Shown piece after piece: positions 53,330 to 63,737 of a stretch of 64,000 nt of DNA. The translations under genes and the position numbers were made by a program. The notes under the pieces were generated by a model. That model was given only the letters and a program-made list of their open reading frames with translations. It did no database searches and was not told the origin of the DNA. This DNA comes from Sphingobacterium olei (GTDB lineage: Bacteria; Bacteroidota; Bacteroidia; Sphingobacteriales; Sphingobacteriaceae). The stretch lies in assembly GCF_005048855.1 (NCBI RefSeq), contig NZ_SUME01000001.1, forward strand, positions 372,001 through 436,000, in the 5' to 3' direction. Within the stretch, counting starts at the first letter, position 1, and each line of letters starts with the position of its first letter.

Positions 53330-53874
53330 TTTCCCCCGAGGCAATTTTCCTAAGGGGAAATACTAACAACTACTATGATAATTTTAAGTAAATTAATATA
53401 GGGAATTATTTTTAATTCGGCGAAACCGGAAATACATTTATGATGTTCCGTTGAAAAAAATGTTATAGAAGCGCCGCAACACACGGCAATTAGGCCGTTA
53501 ATTGAATAATATCAAATTATTTCTTGATTTTTCAAATAAATTTCCTGAATATTGAGTAGAATTATCATTTACATAAAAATGGATTGATGGCGCCAATTGC
53601 TAACATTCTGCTGATAAAGAGGTAGAATTGTTATTTAGAGTAGTCTGCATTTTACCTAGTGTATTCTTCTTAGTTATCTTTTCTTTTTTGACCTATGAAA
53701 TATGAACATAAAAATCCTGTACGTTAACCGTATAAAAAAGGTGACACTGTTAACAGTCGACCCCGTTCCTAACGACAAGACGACTATTGTGCGAATGTAC
53801 GCTAAACATTCTCCTGAACTGATTAAAATCATTAGCTACTCCTCCCTGATCTGCTGATCAAAATAATTTAAACT
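53330..53874. other. Intergenic region ahead of the adhesin gene
   Basis: A stem TTTCCCC/GGGGAAA (53330-53360) follows the reductase gene but has no T-run. Positions 53480-53500 hold a short dyad (CAATTA-N6-TAATTG). A 51-codon frame at 53702-53857 is described separately. The rest is AT-rich and likely holds the adhesin promoter, which I cannot place. Confidence 0.5.
53702..53857 (+). CDS. Possible 51-residue small protein (weak)
   Basis: ATG 53702 opens 51 codons: MNIKILYVNRIKKVTLLTVD, then PVPNDKTTIVRMYAKHSPEL and a short tail. No motif, signal or convincing ribosome site is visible. The coding look (varied codons, alternating hydrophobic residues) is only suggestive. It ends 17 bases before the adhesin start and may be a leader or chance frame. 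Confidence 0.25.
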   Translation: MNIKILYVNRIKKVTLLTVDPVPNDKTTIVRMYAKHSPELIKIISYSSLIC

Positions 53875-56800
53875 ATGAAAAAAATTTTACTTTTAGTTCT
53901 TCTGGCGATCACTCACTTTACGGCATCTAGCCAAGTGCAATTTTGGTCTGATGACTTTGAAAATGCCACGGCGCCTTCCAGTGGCACAAGGACACCATCT
54001 TACAATGGCGGCTCGGGGGCGACTCCTTATGTCGCTTATTTCTTAAGAACCCAAGGGAATAATATTGATTTATCGTTTGTTTCCGATGGACCTTATTCCA
54101 ACGTTCAGGGAAGTTGGTTTTGGGCTGGTGAGGATCATGACGCATTTGGACCTGCAGAACAAACGATCGTTTGGAGCGGCATCGATATTTCCGGAAGAAA
54201 TAACATCAGTTTTCAGGGATTGTTTGCAGCCCAGTCAACGTATGAGGCATGGGAAGGTACAGCTTTTGGTTTTTCACATGACGACTATGTGACAGTGGAA
54301 TATAGTATTGACGGAGGAACTTACCAAAAATTGATAGATTTCCGGGCTAATGACGGTGCCCGACCTGGTGGGGCAGATGAAATTAATAATCAGCACAAGC
54401 AATTGGCGGAAGATACCAATTTTAATGGTATCGGTAATGGCACGGTATTGACCAAAGCCTTTAATGAATTTACCAAAACAATTCCAGGGTCAGGGAGTAC
54501 GCTTTCCCTACGTTTGAGGGTGTATTCAAATAATTCTTACAATGAAGAATGGGCAATTGATAATTTTAGGTTGTTGGCCACAGCAGCTAATTCTGCACCA
54601 GTCGCCACCGCACCCTCAGCGCCTACTGTAAGTGAAGACGCTATCAACGTGGCCTTGGCAAACAATATACAGGTCAATGATGCTGATGGGGACGATCAGA
54701 CGGTGACCTTTACGGTCACAGGTGGAACTGTCTCTTTGGGAACTACAGGAATTACTTTTGCAGGTGGGGGAAATGGCTCAGCCAACTTTACAGCTTCTGG
54801 CACCTTGGCCAATATCAATGCGGCGCTTGATGCGGCGACTTTTACACCAACACCGAATTTATTTGGCACCAATGCAGGTACGATTTCTTTTGTCTCAAAT
54901 GACGGTACAGCTAATTCGAATACGGCTTCAGTCACTTTCGATATTATTGGTGTGAACGATGATCCTACTTTTGTAGGCATAATAAATTCAATCACCGTAG
55001 TAGAAGATGAGTATCCAGCCTACTTGAGAGATGCTCTTTCTTCAGGTATATTTCAAGATATAGATGCGGGATCAAATGATATTTCATTGACCATAGCTAC
55101 TTCTCAAGGCGCTCTTGCTGTAGCTAATCCAGCTGACTATGGAGTCAGTCAGTCTGGCCATAACACGGCAACGCTTATTCTCACCGGATCGGTAGCCAAC
55201 ATTGAGTCTTTTTTAAATATAAATACCAATGCAGCTCTGATTTTGCCCAATAACCTAAGTGGGCCGAACGCTATAATTATAACCCTCACCGCAAATGACA
55301 ATGGTCATACTGGAGTCGGTGGTGGAAATAATGTAGTAGTCGGCACTGTCAATGTCAATATTACACCCGTAAACGATGCTCCTACCGATATACTTCTGGA
55401 TAATAACAGTGTAGCAGAAAACGAACCTGTAGGCATAGTAGTTGGCTTATTTTCCGCTATTGATGTGGACAATGGGGATACATTTACTTACACGTTGGTT
55501 CCCGGTTCCGGAGATGGTGGTAATTCGGCGTTCAGTATAGAAGGAAATGAACTCCGTACTGCAGCTGTCTTTGATTTTGATGTACAAAACAGCTATTCGA
55601 TCCGTGTTCGGGTGACTGACTCCGGGGGATTGGTTCTGGAGCTTCCTTTTAGTATAAGCATTACCGATGTCAATGAAGCGCCAACTGTAGTCAATCCTAT
55701 TCCGAATCAAACTGCTACAGAGAATATAACATTTAACTTCCAATTCGCTGCCAATACCTTCAATGATATTGATGTCGGGGATGTGTTGACGTATTCAGCC
55801 CAATTGTCAGGCGGTGGGTCTTTACCTGCTTGGCTGAGTTTTGATCCAATAAGCCGTACCTTTAGCGGCACTCCGGGAAATGATGATACTGGTTCGATAG
55901 CCATAGAAGTTATTGCGAATGATGGAAATGGGGGAGCTGTTTCTGATTCCTTTGAACTCAGCATCCAAGGGGTCAACGATGCTCCGGTCATCTCTGCTCC
56001 TTTAACCATTTCTGTGTTCGAAGACGAGCCAGAAGCCTTAACAGGCATCAGCTTCACCGATGTAGATGCAGGCTCAGCTGATGTCCTGGTCACCTTTGAA
56101 GTAGGCAGCGGAACCTTAGCTGCAAGCTCCGCAAATGGAGTGACAGTAGGAGGGAACTCATCTAGCCTAACCCTAACAGGACGTGTGGACGCGATCAACA
56201 GCTTTTTAGCCAACGGGGAATTGACCTATACCACCAGCCTAAATAATACTGAAGCGGTTACTTTAACCATAGAAATTGACGATCAAGGAAATACTGGTTC
56301 TGGAGGAGCTGAATCAGACAATTCCACTGTCAGCTTAGTCGTGACAGCAGTAAATGATGCTCCTGTCAATACTGTGCCAGGCGCCCAGAACGTAGCTCAA
56401 AATGAAACGCTCACTTTTAGTGCTGGCAACGGGAATCAAATCTCTGTATCAGACGTGGACTTGGGATCAAATGCAATTGAGATCACGCTCACAGCTTCAA
56501 ATGGACTAATTTCCTTAGCGAGTACTACTGGCCTAAATTTCACTCAAGGGTCTGGAACCAATGACGGAATTATGACATTTATAGGGTCTTTGGTAGATGT
56601 TAACAATGCATTGAATGGACTGACGTATACTCCGACCCCAGGTTTGGTGGGTAGTGCAAGTTTAGAAATCACCAGCAATGACCAAGGATTCTCCGGATCA
56701 GGAGGAGCTCAGACTGATACAGATGTGATTTCAATTATTATCAATCCGATCAATCCTGTAGTCACCAGTGTCACCTCAAGCACTGCCAACGGCATCTTTA

Positions 56801-59800
56801 AAATCGGAGATCAGCTCACGATCTCCGTGAATTTCAGCGAAGCGGTCACCGTAACAGGAGGGACCCCTGAACTGACCCTGTTTACAGGAACAGACCAGGT
56901 AGCCAACTACGTGTCCGGCAGCGGTACTGCTGTATTGGAATTCGAATACATCGTAGCCCAAGGAGATTTCTCAACTGATCTGGATTACGTTAGCCCCGAG
57001 GCCTTGGATGCCAACGGAGCAGAGATCCAAGGCCTATCCTCTCTGGATGCCGATTTGACCTTGCCGTTACCGGGAAATCCCAATTCCCTTTCAGCAAATA
57101 AAAATTTCTTCGTCGATGGGGTAATTCCAATTACCACCACTGTTTCAGTACCTGCAGACGGCCTGTATGCGATAGGTCAGGATTTGGATTTTACCGTGAA
57201 CTTCTCTGAAGCAGTAGTCCTCAGCGGTTCTCCCCAGATCAGTCTTACTGTAGGGGAAACTAGCCGTCAGGCCAGTTATTTAGCAGGAACCGGTTCAAGT
57301 TCCATTGTTTTTAGGTATACAGTCCTTAGCGGTGATCTTGATCTTAACGGGATCGTGGTAGGAGCATTGTCTCTGAGTGGTGGCGCTATTCGTGATGCAG
57401 CAGGAAATGAGGCCAATTTGATCCTGAATAACATAGGTAGTACGAGTCAGGTTTTGGTTGACGGGGTAAGACCAACGGTGGTTAGTATGAGTTTGGACAA
57501 TACCTCCCTAGCGGTGGGAGAAACGGCAACACTTACCCTGGTGTTGAGCGAAAGAATCTCCGGACTTGAACCTGCTGATTTTTCAGTTGATAATGGTAAT
57601 TTATCCGGGTTGACCTCTTCTGACGGCGGGTTGAGCTGGACAGCAATAGTTACTCCATTGTCCTTTGTCGAGGATGATTCAAATGTGCTATCGCTTAACA
57701 ATACCGGATATACAGATCTTGCCGGAAATACAGGAGCAGGGACCTCTGAAACTGCTAATTATGAGATTGATACCCAGCGGCCAACTGCATTAGTGAATGT
57801 AACGAATCCCCAGTTGACATTGGGTGAAACCACACTTGTCACCATTTCTTTCTCAGAGCCTGTAACAGAAGTATCCCTCGATGATTTTACAGTACAAAAT
57901 GGAACGCTGTCCGACTTGGAATCTCTGCCTGGTGGTGATCAATGGCAGGCAACCCTAACTCCGGATGCGGATGTACAGGCACCGAATAACCTCATCACCC
58001 TTGACAACACCGGTTATCAGGATTTGGCAGGAAATGCCGGAACAGGAGTTTCCAATTCCAATAATTATTCCGTTGACACCCAACTACCCTCCGGCTATTC
58101 GGTTTTGATCCTTGCCGACCGAATCAATGGAGTCAACCAGAACAACTTCAGATTCAGGTTACTTGACGGGGAACCGGGATCGGATTATTCGTTCTCGATC
58201 AGCAGCAGTGCAGGAGGAACCCCCGTTACCGGAACCGGTGAAGTAACCAGCAGCGATCAGCTCATCAGTGGGATCGTGGTAGAGGATCTTCCCGATGGTG
58301 AATTAACCCTGACAGTCACCTTAACAGATGAATCCGGCAATGAAGGAGCACCAGCAAGCGATACGGTGGAGAAACTCTTGCCAGCAACATTGACGATACG
58401 GGTTCTTCAGGACGCAGCCGAAGGCGGAGATGACGGACAATTTATAATAGAAACCGACAATACCTTGGCCGCCATCACGGTCCTAGAACTAGAGATTGGG
58501 GGCACCGCCACACCAGGAGAAGACTACACTCCGATACCAATAGGTGTTCTTTTATTGGGCAACACGAATTCGGTGTTGATCCCGGTAGAAGTGATCGATG
58601 ATCTGGATGTAGAAGGGGATGAAACGGTCAGTATTCGACTGGTCAGAACCGACAATTCCCTAGTCACCCTTGGACAGCCAAGGCAGGCTACCCTGACGAT
58701 AACAGACAATGATGCGCCGAGGCAATTGACGATCACCCCAGATGCCAACCAGCAGAAAGTGTATGGGGATGACGATCCGACGACCTTTAGTTACACCGCC
58801 AGCGGATTCGACCCAGGTAATGATGAAACCATCATCCAAGGGTCACTTACCCGTGAAACAGGGGAAAATGCAGGCACCTATTCCTATACCTTAGGAAACC
58901 TGGATGCAGGTCCGAACTACGAATTAGTACTTAATCCGGAAGTCTTTACGATTACTCCAGCGACTCTGTCGATCGAAGTAGATGACCTTGAAAAAATATA
59001 TGGAGCGGAAGATCCCGACTACAGCTATACTGCAACAGGCTTTCAGTTAAATGACACTGAAGCGATCTTAACAGGAACCCTAGCCAGAGCTCCAGGAGAG
59101 AATGTTGGAACGTATAACTTTAACCTTAATACGCTGAGTGCGGGAGCCAATTACAATCTGCAGTTGCTCAGCGCCAATCCATTCCAAATTACGCCGGCAC
59201 AACTGAGACTAATAGCAGAAAATAAGCAGAAAATCTTTGGTACGGCCAATCCAGCCTTGACCTTTGTTTACGATGGCCTAGTGAATGGAGATACACAAAT
59301 CCAGACTGCGCCAACTCTTGGAACAACGGCCACTGAAACCTCCCCAGCAGGCAATTATTCAATTACCCTAGATGGCGGCTCAGATCCAAACTATTCGATC
59401 ACACGAGTAGACGGAACCCTGACTATCGGACAAAAAACGGTCACAATCACAGCAGCCAATCAAAGCAAGATATACGGAGCAGCCAATCCAGTATTGACTT
59501 TCACGTATACCAATTTACTGGAAGGAGATACCCAAATCCAGATCGAACCAAGCATCTCCACTGAAGCTACCACAGGTTCCAATGTGGGAACTTATGAGAT
59601 CACACTAAGCGGAGGCTCCGATCCAAACTATGATTTTACACTGGTAAATGGAACCTTGAGTGTTACTCCAGCACCGTTAACGATCACTGCCGATGATCAA
59701 AGCAAAGTATACGGAGCGGCCAATCCTGTATTGACAGTTGAATACGATGGACTAGTCAATGGAGATACACAAATTCAGATAGAGCCAAGCATCGCTACCA

Positions 59801-62610
59801 CTGCTACGACTAGCTCTTCGGTGGGAAGCTATCCTATTACGCTGAGCGGTGGCTCAGATCCAAACTATACGATAACACGAGTAAATGGCAACTTGGGTAT
59901 TACTCCTGCGCCATTAACAATCACAGCAGACGATAAGCAGAAAACCTTTAGCCAAGCTAATCCAACCTTGACCTTTTCCTACGTGGGCCTAGTCAATGGA
60001 GACACCCAAGTAGCAGATGAGCCAAGCATCGCCACAACGGCCACTGAAGCCTCTCCGGTAGGAAGCTATCTGATTACACTAAGCGGTGGTTCGGATCCAA
60101 ACTATGCGATCTCTATATTGAATGGGATGCTGACTGTTATTCCTTCTGATATCACGGGAATCACATTCGATGGTGCGAGTTTTACCTTTGACGGAACAGA
60201 GAAATCCATAGAAATAGCAGGTGCACTTCCATCTGGAACTTCTGTAGCCTATACTAATAACAGTAGAACGGATGTTGGAACCCAGGAAGTGACAGCTACA
60301 ATTACCGGTTCGAACTTTACTACATTGGTATTGACGGCTGACCTGACGGTAACTCCGGCAGACATTACCGGAATCAGTTTTGATGATGCCAGCTTTGTCT
60401 TTGACGGAACTACCAAGTCGCTTGCGATTACGGGTACACTGCCGGTAGGGGCCAGCGTTGTATACACGGGCAACAACCGCACGGATGTTGGAACGCAGGA
60501 AGTTACAGCTACAATTACCGGTTCGAACTTTACTACATTGGTATTGACAGCTGACCTAACGGTAACTCCGGCAGATATTACGAGCGTTACATTCGAAGAT
60601 GCAAGCTTTGTGTATGAAGGTACAGCAAAATCGCTTGCGATTACAGGTACACTGCCAGCTGGAACTTCTGTAGCCTATGCTAATAACAGCCGCACGGATG
60701 TGGGAACACAGGTGGTAACAGCTACAATCTCTGGCTCGAACTATACTGAACTGGTGCTGACGGCCGATTTAGAGATTACACCGGCTACAATAACAGGTAT
60801 TACTTTCGAAGACGATACGTTTGTCTACGACGGCACAGCGAAATCGCTTGCCATCAGTGGCACACTACCGGCAGGCGCAAATATAGCTTACACAGATAAT
60901 AGCAGAACAGATGTGGGAACGCAAGAAGCGACAGTAACTATCACAGGCGCGAATTTTACTACTTTGGTATTGACGGCTGATCTGACGGTTACCCCGGCCA
61001 CAGTTACAGGAATTACATTTGAAGATAATAGCTTTGTCTATGACAGCACAGCGAAATCGCTTGCGATCACGGGTACACTTCCAGCTGGAACTTCTGTAGC
61101 CTATGCTAATAACAGTAGAACGGATGTTGGAACGCAGGAAGTTACAGCTACAATTACCGGTTCGAACTTTACTACATTAGTATCGACGGCTGACCTGACG
61201 GTTACCCCGGCAGACATTACGGGAATCAGTTTTGATGATGCCAGCTTTGTGTATGACGGCACAGCGAAATCGCTTGCGATCAATGGTACATTACCGGCAG
61301 GGGCGAATGTAGCTTACAGCAATAACAGCCGCACGGATGTGGGAACACAGGTGGTAACAGCTACAATCTCTGGCTCGAACTATACTGAACTGGTGCTGAC
61401 GGCCGATTTGGAGATTACACCGGCTACAATAACAGGTATTACTTTCGAAGACGATACGTTTGTCTACGACGGTACAGCTAAATCACTTGCCATCACGGGT
61501 ACACTGCCGGTAGGTGCCAGCGTTGTATACACGGGCAACAACCGCACGGATGTTGGAACGCAGGAAGTGACAGCAACAATTACCGGGTCGAACTTTACTA
61601 CATTGGTATTGACGGCTGACCTGACGGTAACTCCGGCAGATATTACGAGCATTACATTCGAAGATGCAAGCTTTGTGTATGATGGCACGGCGAAGTCGCT
61701 TGCGATCAATGGTACATTACCGGCAGGGGCGAATGTAGCTTACACGGACAATAGCCGCACGGATGTGGGAACACAGGTGGTAACAGCTACAATCTCTGGC
61801 TCGAACTATACTGAACTGGTGCTGACGGCCGATTTGGAGATTACACCGGCTACAATAACAGGTATTACTTTCGAAGACGATACGTTTGTCTACGACGGCA
61901 CAGCGAAATCACTTGCCATCACGGGAACACTGCCTGCAGGAACAACGGTAAGTTATACGGACAATACACATACCAATGCTGGCACGTACAACATTATGGC
62001 GAATATTGAAGGTGGCAACAACTATAACGACTTGAGTCTGACAGCCAATCTGACGATTCATAAAGCACCTCAGAGCATAAGGTTCAATTCTCCTGGAGTA
62101 TTATCCCGCGATGCAGGAACAATTGCCCTGGATGTGTACGCCAGCAGTGATTTACCTGTAAACTTATCCGTAGATGACGCCTTCATCGCCACGGTATCAG
62201 GTACGGACTTAATGGTGCACCGTTTAGGAACAGTGCGGGTATCAGCAACACAGCCCGGGAATGCTAACTATGAGGCAGCAGAGCCGGTGTACATGGATAT
62301 CAAGATCGCTAACGACGCGTCAGCAAAAGTTCCGATCCGTGTGCACCAAGCCGTATCACCAAATGGCGATGGTATAAATGAGTTCCTGATGATCGAGGGG
62401 ATCGGAGATTACCCAGACAACAGGGTGACCATATTCGATAAATCGGGCCGAGTGCTCGCTGAGATCGAGGGATACAACAACCGTGACAAGGTATTCACGG
62501 GACAGTATGTAATCGATGGAACGTATTATTATTACCTAGATCTATTGGATGATGGCACGTGGAAGCGCGAAAAAGGTTTCTTTGTCGTAAAACGCTCTAG
62601 CGGTAACTAA
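53875..62610 (+). CDS. Giant T9SS-secreted repeat adhesin (2911 residues)
   Basis: A surface protein. The signal peptide ends HFTASSQ. A beta-rich N-terminal domain spans about 20-240. Cadherin- and Ig-like modules (about 240-960) include VSEDAINVALANNIQVNDAD, VAENEPVGIVVG and a putative Ig domain near 607. Ig-like strands follow (about 960-1500; ISVNFSEAVTVTGG). A Calx-beta domain spans about 1504-1612. Six MBG_2-type units (about 1618-2090; KVYGAANPVLTVEYDGL) precede nine MBG-type units of 71 residues (2092-2731). The C-terminal 90 residues are the gliding-motility/CHU_C type B sorting domain (SPNGDGINEFL). It should be exported by T9SS to the surface or medium for adhesion or gliding. Confidence 0.9.
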   Translation: MKKILLLVLLAITHFTASSQVQFWSDDFENATAPSSGTRTPSYNGGSGATPYVAYFLRTQGNNIDLSFVSDGPYSNVQGSWFWAGEDHDAFGPAEQTIVWSGIDISGRNNISFQGLFAAQSTYEAWEGTAFGFSHDDYVTVEYSIDGGTYQKLIDFRANDGARPGGADEINNQHKQLAEDTNFNGIGNGTVLTKAFNEFTKTIPGSGSTLSLRLRVYSNNSYNEEWAIDNFRLLATAANSAPVATAPSAPTVSEDAINVALANNIQVNDADGDDQTVTFTVTGGTVSLGTTGITFAGGGNGSANFTASGTLANINAALDAATFTPTPNLFGTNAGTISFVSNDGTANSNTASVTFDIIGVNDDPTFVGIINSITVVEDEYPAYLRDALSSGIFQDIDAGSNDISLTIATSQGALAVANPADYGVSQSGHNTATLILTGSVANIESFLNINTNAALILPNNLSGPNAIIITLTANDNGHTGVGGGNNVVVGTVNVNITPVNDAPTDILLDNNSVAENEPVGIVVGLFSAIDVDNGDTFTYTLVPGSGDGGNSAFSIEGNELRTAAVFDFDVQNSYSIRVRVTDSGGLVLELPFSISITDVNEAPTVVNPIPNQTATENITFNFQFAANTFNDIDVGDVLTYSAQLSGGGSLPAWLSFDPISRTFSGTPGNDDTGSIAIEVIANDGNGGAVSDSFELSIQGVNDAPVISAPLTISVFEDEPEALTGISFTDVDAGSADVLVTFEVGSGTLAASSANGVTVGGNSSSLTLTGRVDAINSFLANGELTYTTSLNNTEAVTLTIEIDDQGNTGSGGAESDNSTVSLVVTAVNDAPVNTVPGAQNVAQNETLTFSAGNGNQISVSDVDLGSNAIEITLTASNGLISLASTTGLNFTQGSGTNDGIMTFIGSLVDVNNALNGLTYTPTPGLVGSASLEITSNDQGFSGSGGAQTDTDVISIIINPINPVVTSVTSSTANGIFKIGDQLTISVNFSEAVTVTGGTPELTLFTGTDQVANYVSGSGTAVLEFEYIVAQGDFSTDLDYVSPEALDANGAEIQGLSSLDADLTLPLPGNPNSLSANKNFFVDGVIPITTTVSVPADGLYAIGQDLDFTVNFSEAVVLSGSPQISLTVGETSRQASYLAGTGSSSIVFRYTVLSGDLDLNGIVVGALSLSGGAIRDAAGNEANLILNNIGSTSQVLVDGVRPTVVSMSLDNTSLAVGETATLTLVLSERISGLEPADFSVDNGNLSGLTSSDGGLSWTAIVTPLSFVEDDSNVLSLNNTGYTDLAGNTGAGTSETANYEIDTQRPTALVNVTNPQLTLGETTLVTISFSEPVTEVSLDDFTVQNGTLSDLESLPGGDQWQATLTPDADVQAPNNLITLDNTGYQDLAGNAGTGVSNSNNYSVDTQLPSGYSVLILADRINGVNQNNFRFRLLDGEPGSDYSFSISSSAGGTPVTGTGEVTSSDQLISGIVVEDLPDGELTLTVTLTDESGNEGAPASDTVEKLLPATLTIRVLQDAAEGGDDGQFIIETDNTLAAITVLELEIGGTATPGEDYTPIPIGVLLLGNTNSVLIPVEVIDDLDVEGDETVSIRLVRTDNSLVTLGQPRQATLTITDNDAPRQLTITPDANQQKVYGDDDPTTFSYTASGFDPGNDETIIQGSLTRETGENAGTYSYTLGNLDAGPNYELVLNPEVFTITPATLSIEVDDLEKIYGAEDPDYSYTATGFQLNDTEAILTGTLARAPGENVGTYNFNLNTLSAGANYNLQLLSANPFQITPAQLRLIAENKQKIFGTANPALTFVYDGLVNGDTQIQTAPTLGTTATETSPAGNYSITLDGGSDPNYSITRVDGTLTIGQKTVTITAANQSKIYGAANPVLTFTYTNLLEGDTQIQIEPSISTEATTGSNVGTYEITLSGGSDPNYDFTLVNGTLSVTPAPLTITADDQSKVYGAANPVLTVEYDGLVNGDTQIQIEPSIATTATTSSSVGSYPITLSGGSDPNYTITRVNGNLGITPAPLTITADDKQKTFSQANPTLTFSYVGLVNGDTQVADEPSIATTATEASPVGSYLITLSGGSDPNYAISILNGMLTVIPSDITGITFDGASFTFDGTEKSIEIAGALPSGTSVAYTNNSRTDVGTQEVTATITGSNFTTLVLTADLTVTPADITGISFDDASFVFDGTTKSLAITGTLPVGASVVYTGNNRTDVGTQEVTATITGSNFTTLVLTADLTVTPADITSVTFEDASFVYEGTAKSLAITGTLPAGTSVAYANNSRTDVGTQVVTATISGSNYTELVLTADLEITPATITGITFEDDTFVYDGTAKSLAISGTLPAGANIAYTDNSRTDVGTQEATVTITGANFTTLVLTADLTVTPATVTGITFEDNSFVYDSTAKSLAITGTLPAGTSVAYANNSRTDVGTQEVTATITGSNFTTLVSTADLTVTPADITGISFDDASFVYDGTAKSLAINGTLPAGANVAYSNNSRTDVGTQVVTATISGSNYTELVLTADLEITPATITGITFEDDTFVYDGTAKSLAITGTLPVGASVVYTGNNRTDVGTQEVTATITGSNFTTLVLTADLTVTPADITSITFEDASFVYDGTAKSLAINGTLPAGANVAYTDNSRTDVGTQVVTATISGSNYTELVLTADLEITPATITGITFEDDTFVYDGTAKSLAITGTLPAGTTVSYTDNTHTNAGTYNIMANIEGGNNYNDLSLTANLTIHKAPQSIRFNSPGVLSRDAGTIALDVYASSDLPVNLSVDDAFIATVSGTDLMVHRLGTVRVSATQPGNANYEAAEPVYMDIKIANDASAKVPIRVHQAVSPNGDGINEFLMIEGIGDYPDNRVTIFDKSGRVLAEIEGYNNRDKVFTGQYVIDGTYYYYLDLLDDGTWKREKGFFVVKRSSGN
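58726..60147 (+). repeat. Six MBG_2-type units in the adhesin gene
   Basis: Units of about 78-80 codons each contain VYG or IYG with a following DP or NP, then a GTY or GSY motif and a conserved GGSDPNY in the last four. Residues about 1618-2091. Similarity among the last four units is highest, so they duplicated most recently. Confidence 0.75.
60148..62064 (+). repeat. Nine 213-bp near-identical units in the adhesin gene
   Basis: Unit starts are 60148, 60361, 60574, 60787, 61000, 61213, 61426, 61639 and 61852, each 213 bases (71 codons), in frame. The common protein pattern is TGITF, FVYDGTAKSLAI, TLPAG, NNSRTDVGTQ and TPA. The ninth unit diverges after its first half (THTNAGTYNIMANIEGG). 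The block bounded by unit starts 60787, 61426 and 61852 shares about 120 nearly identical bases. Confidence 0.9.
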
Positions 62611-62619
62611 GCTTTAATT

Positions 62620-63540
62620 ATGAACTTATTGAGATTAAATAGAATGGGAACATTAAAAATAAATATCGGATCGTTGATTATAGTACTTACACTTCTTGTA
62701 CCCGGAGTCGTCCGGGCACAGCATGGTGTGAGCTACAACCAGTTTGGACAGTTGCGAAACAGCTTCAATTCTTCGTTGAGTACAATGGATGAGCGGGGAA
62801 GTGTCTCTGTATTGGGTCGCAGCCAATGGTTGGGGGTAGACGGTGCGCCAAAGTCGCTATGGGCGACAGGAAATATCGGTTTACAGCGTATAGGTGCTTC
62901 CGTTGGCTTTGACATCAAGCACGCAGCCATTGGTGTGGTCAAGGAAAGTGAATTTAGTGCCTATTTCGCAAAATCGGTGCGTTTGTCTGAAAACGAATAC
63001 CTTAGCTTGTCGATGGGTGGTGGGCTATTGTATTTTCAGGGAAATTATAATAGCCTGGATGGTACGGATCCTTCGTTCCGTGATAACATACAAGAGACGG
63101 CCGGTATATTAAGTATCAGTACTTCTTACTACAGTAAAGAACGGTACTATGTCGGTGTCTCCGTGCCGCGTTTTTCGCTTAACCGACGTGAAGACCGCGA
63201 ATATGAGTTTGGAAACGTCTACTATATCACCGGTGGTGCTTTATTCCGCCTAGATGACATGTTCCATTTCCGGCCATCTTTTTTGGTGAGCCATATGGAT
63301 GATCAGACACCTAGGTATGATGTGAGTGCGTTGTTTTTTATGGCCCGGAAGTTAGGACTGGGTATCGGGGTACAGAATCAAGGTGACCTCTCGGCGTTGT
63401 TACAACTGAACTTTGGTGATTTCGGTATAGGATACAGCTATCAGTTTAGTCCCAATACCGGTACGTTAAATCAACGTATCTCGAATAATACGCATGAAGT
63501 CGGGTTGCGTTACCGTGTTGGAGGGATCGGACTATTGTAA
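62620..63540 (+). CDS. PorP/SprF-family T9SS outer-membrane protein
   Basis: A 306-residue outer-membrane protein with a signal peptide ending GVVRAQ; ATG 62644 is a possible alternative start. The sequence opens with YNQFGQLRNSFNSSLSTMDE and closes with a beta-barrel of about 250 residues that includes the family-typical GIGYSYQFSPN. It starts nine bases after the adhesin stop. Type B T9SS substrates are usually paired with a dedicated SprF-like partner required for their secretion, so this protein very likely exports or anchors the adhesin. Confidence 0.92.
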   Translation: MNLLRLNRMGTLKINIGSLIIVLTLLVPGVVRAQHGVSYNQFGQLRNSFNSSLSTMDERGSVSVLGRSQWLGVDGAPKSLWATGNIGLQRIGASVGFDIKHAAIGVVKESEFSAYFAKSVRLSENEYLSLSMGGGLLYFQGNYNSLDGTDPSFRDNIQETAGILSISTSYYSKERYYVGVSVPRFSLNRREDREYEFGNVYYITGGALFRLDDMFHFRPSFLVSHMDDQTPRYDVSALFFMARKLGLGIGVQNQGDLSALLQLNFGDFGIGYSYQFSPNTGTLNQRISNNTHEVGLRYRVGGIGLL

Positions 63541-63737
63541 TCACAACGATTATCGCGGATAAGCTATGCTATAAAAACGATATGCTTGTGAATTAATATA
63601 TAAGTGTACTCGAATGGTGTTTGGCTTATTCATACTGTCACTTTGCCGATACGTGAGCAGATAGCCGTCATTTTCGAAGCGGATTTTTGTATATTGTCGT
63701 TTTTATTCGCACATCAATATATTCTTGTTGCATAAAA

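Noticed and set aside
53330-53360. A terminator after the reductase gene
   Set aside because: The 7-base stem TTTCCCC/GGGGAAA has a long loop and is not followed by T residues.
60249-61709. Repeated minus-strand frames under the adhesin repeats
   Set aside because: They recur at the repeat period because the plus-strand units recur; there is no start signal or known domain.
60148-62064. A CRISPR or satellite array
   Set aside because: The 213-base units are a multiple of three and stay in frame inside one long coding sequence with MBG-type protein domains.
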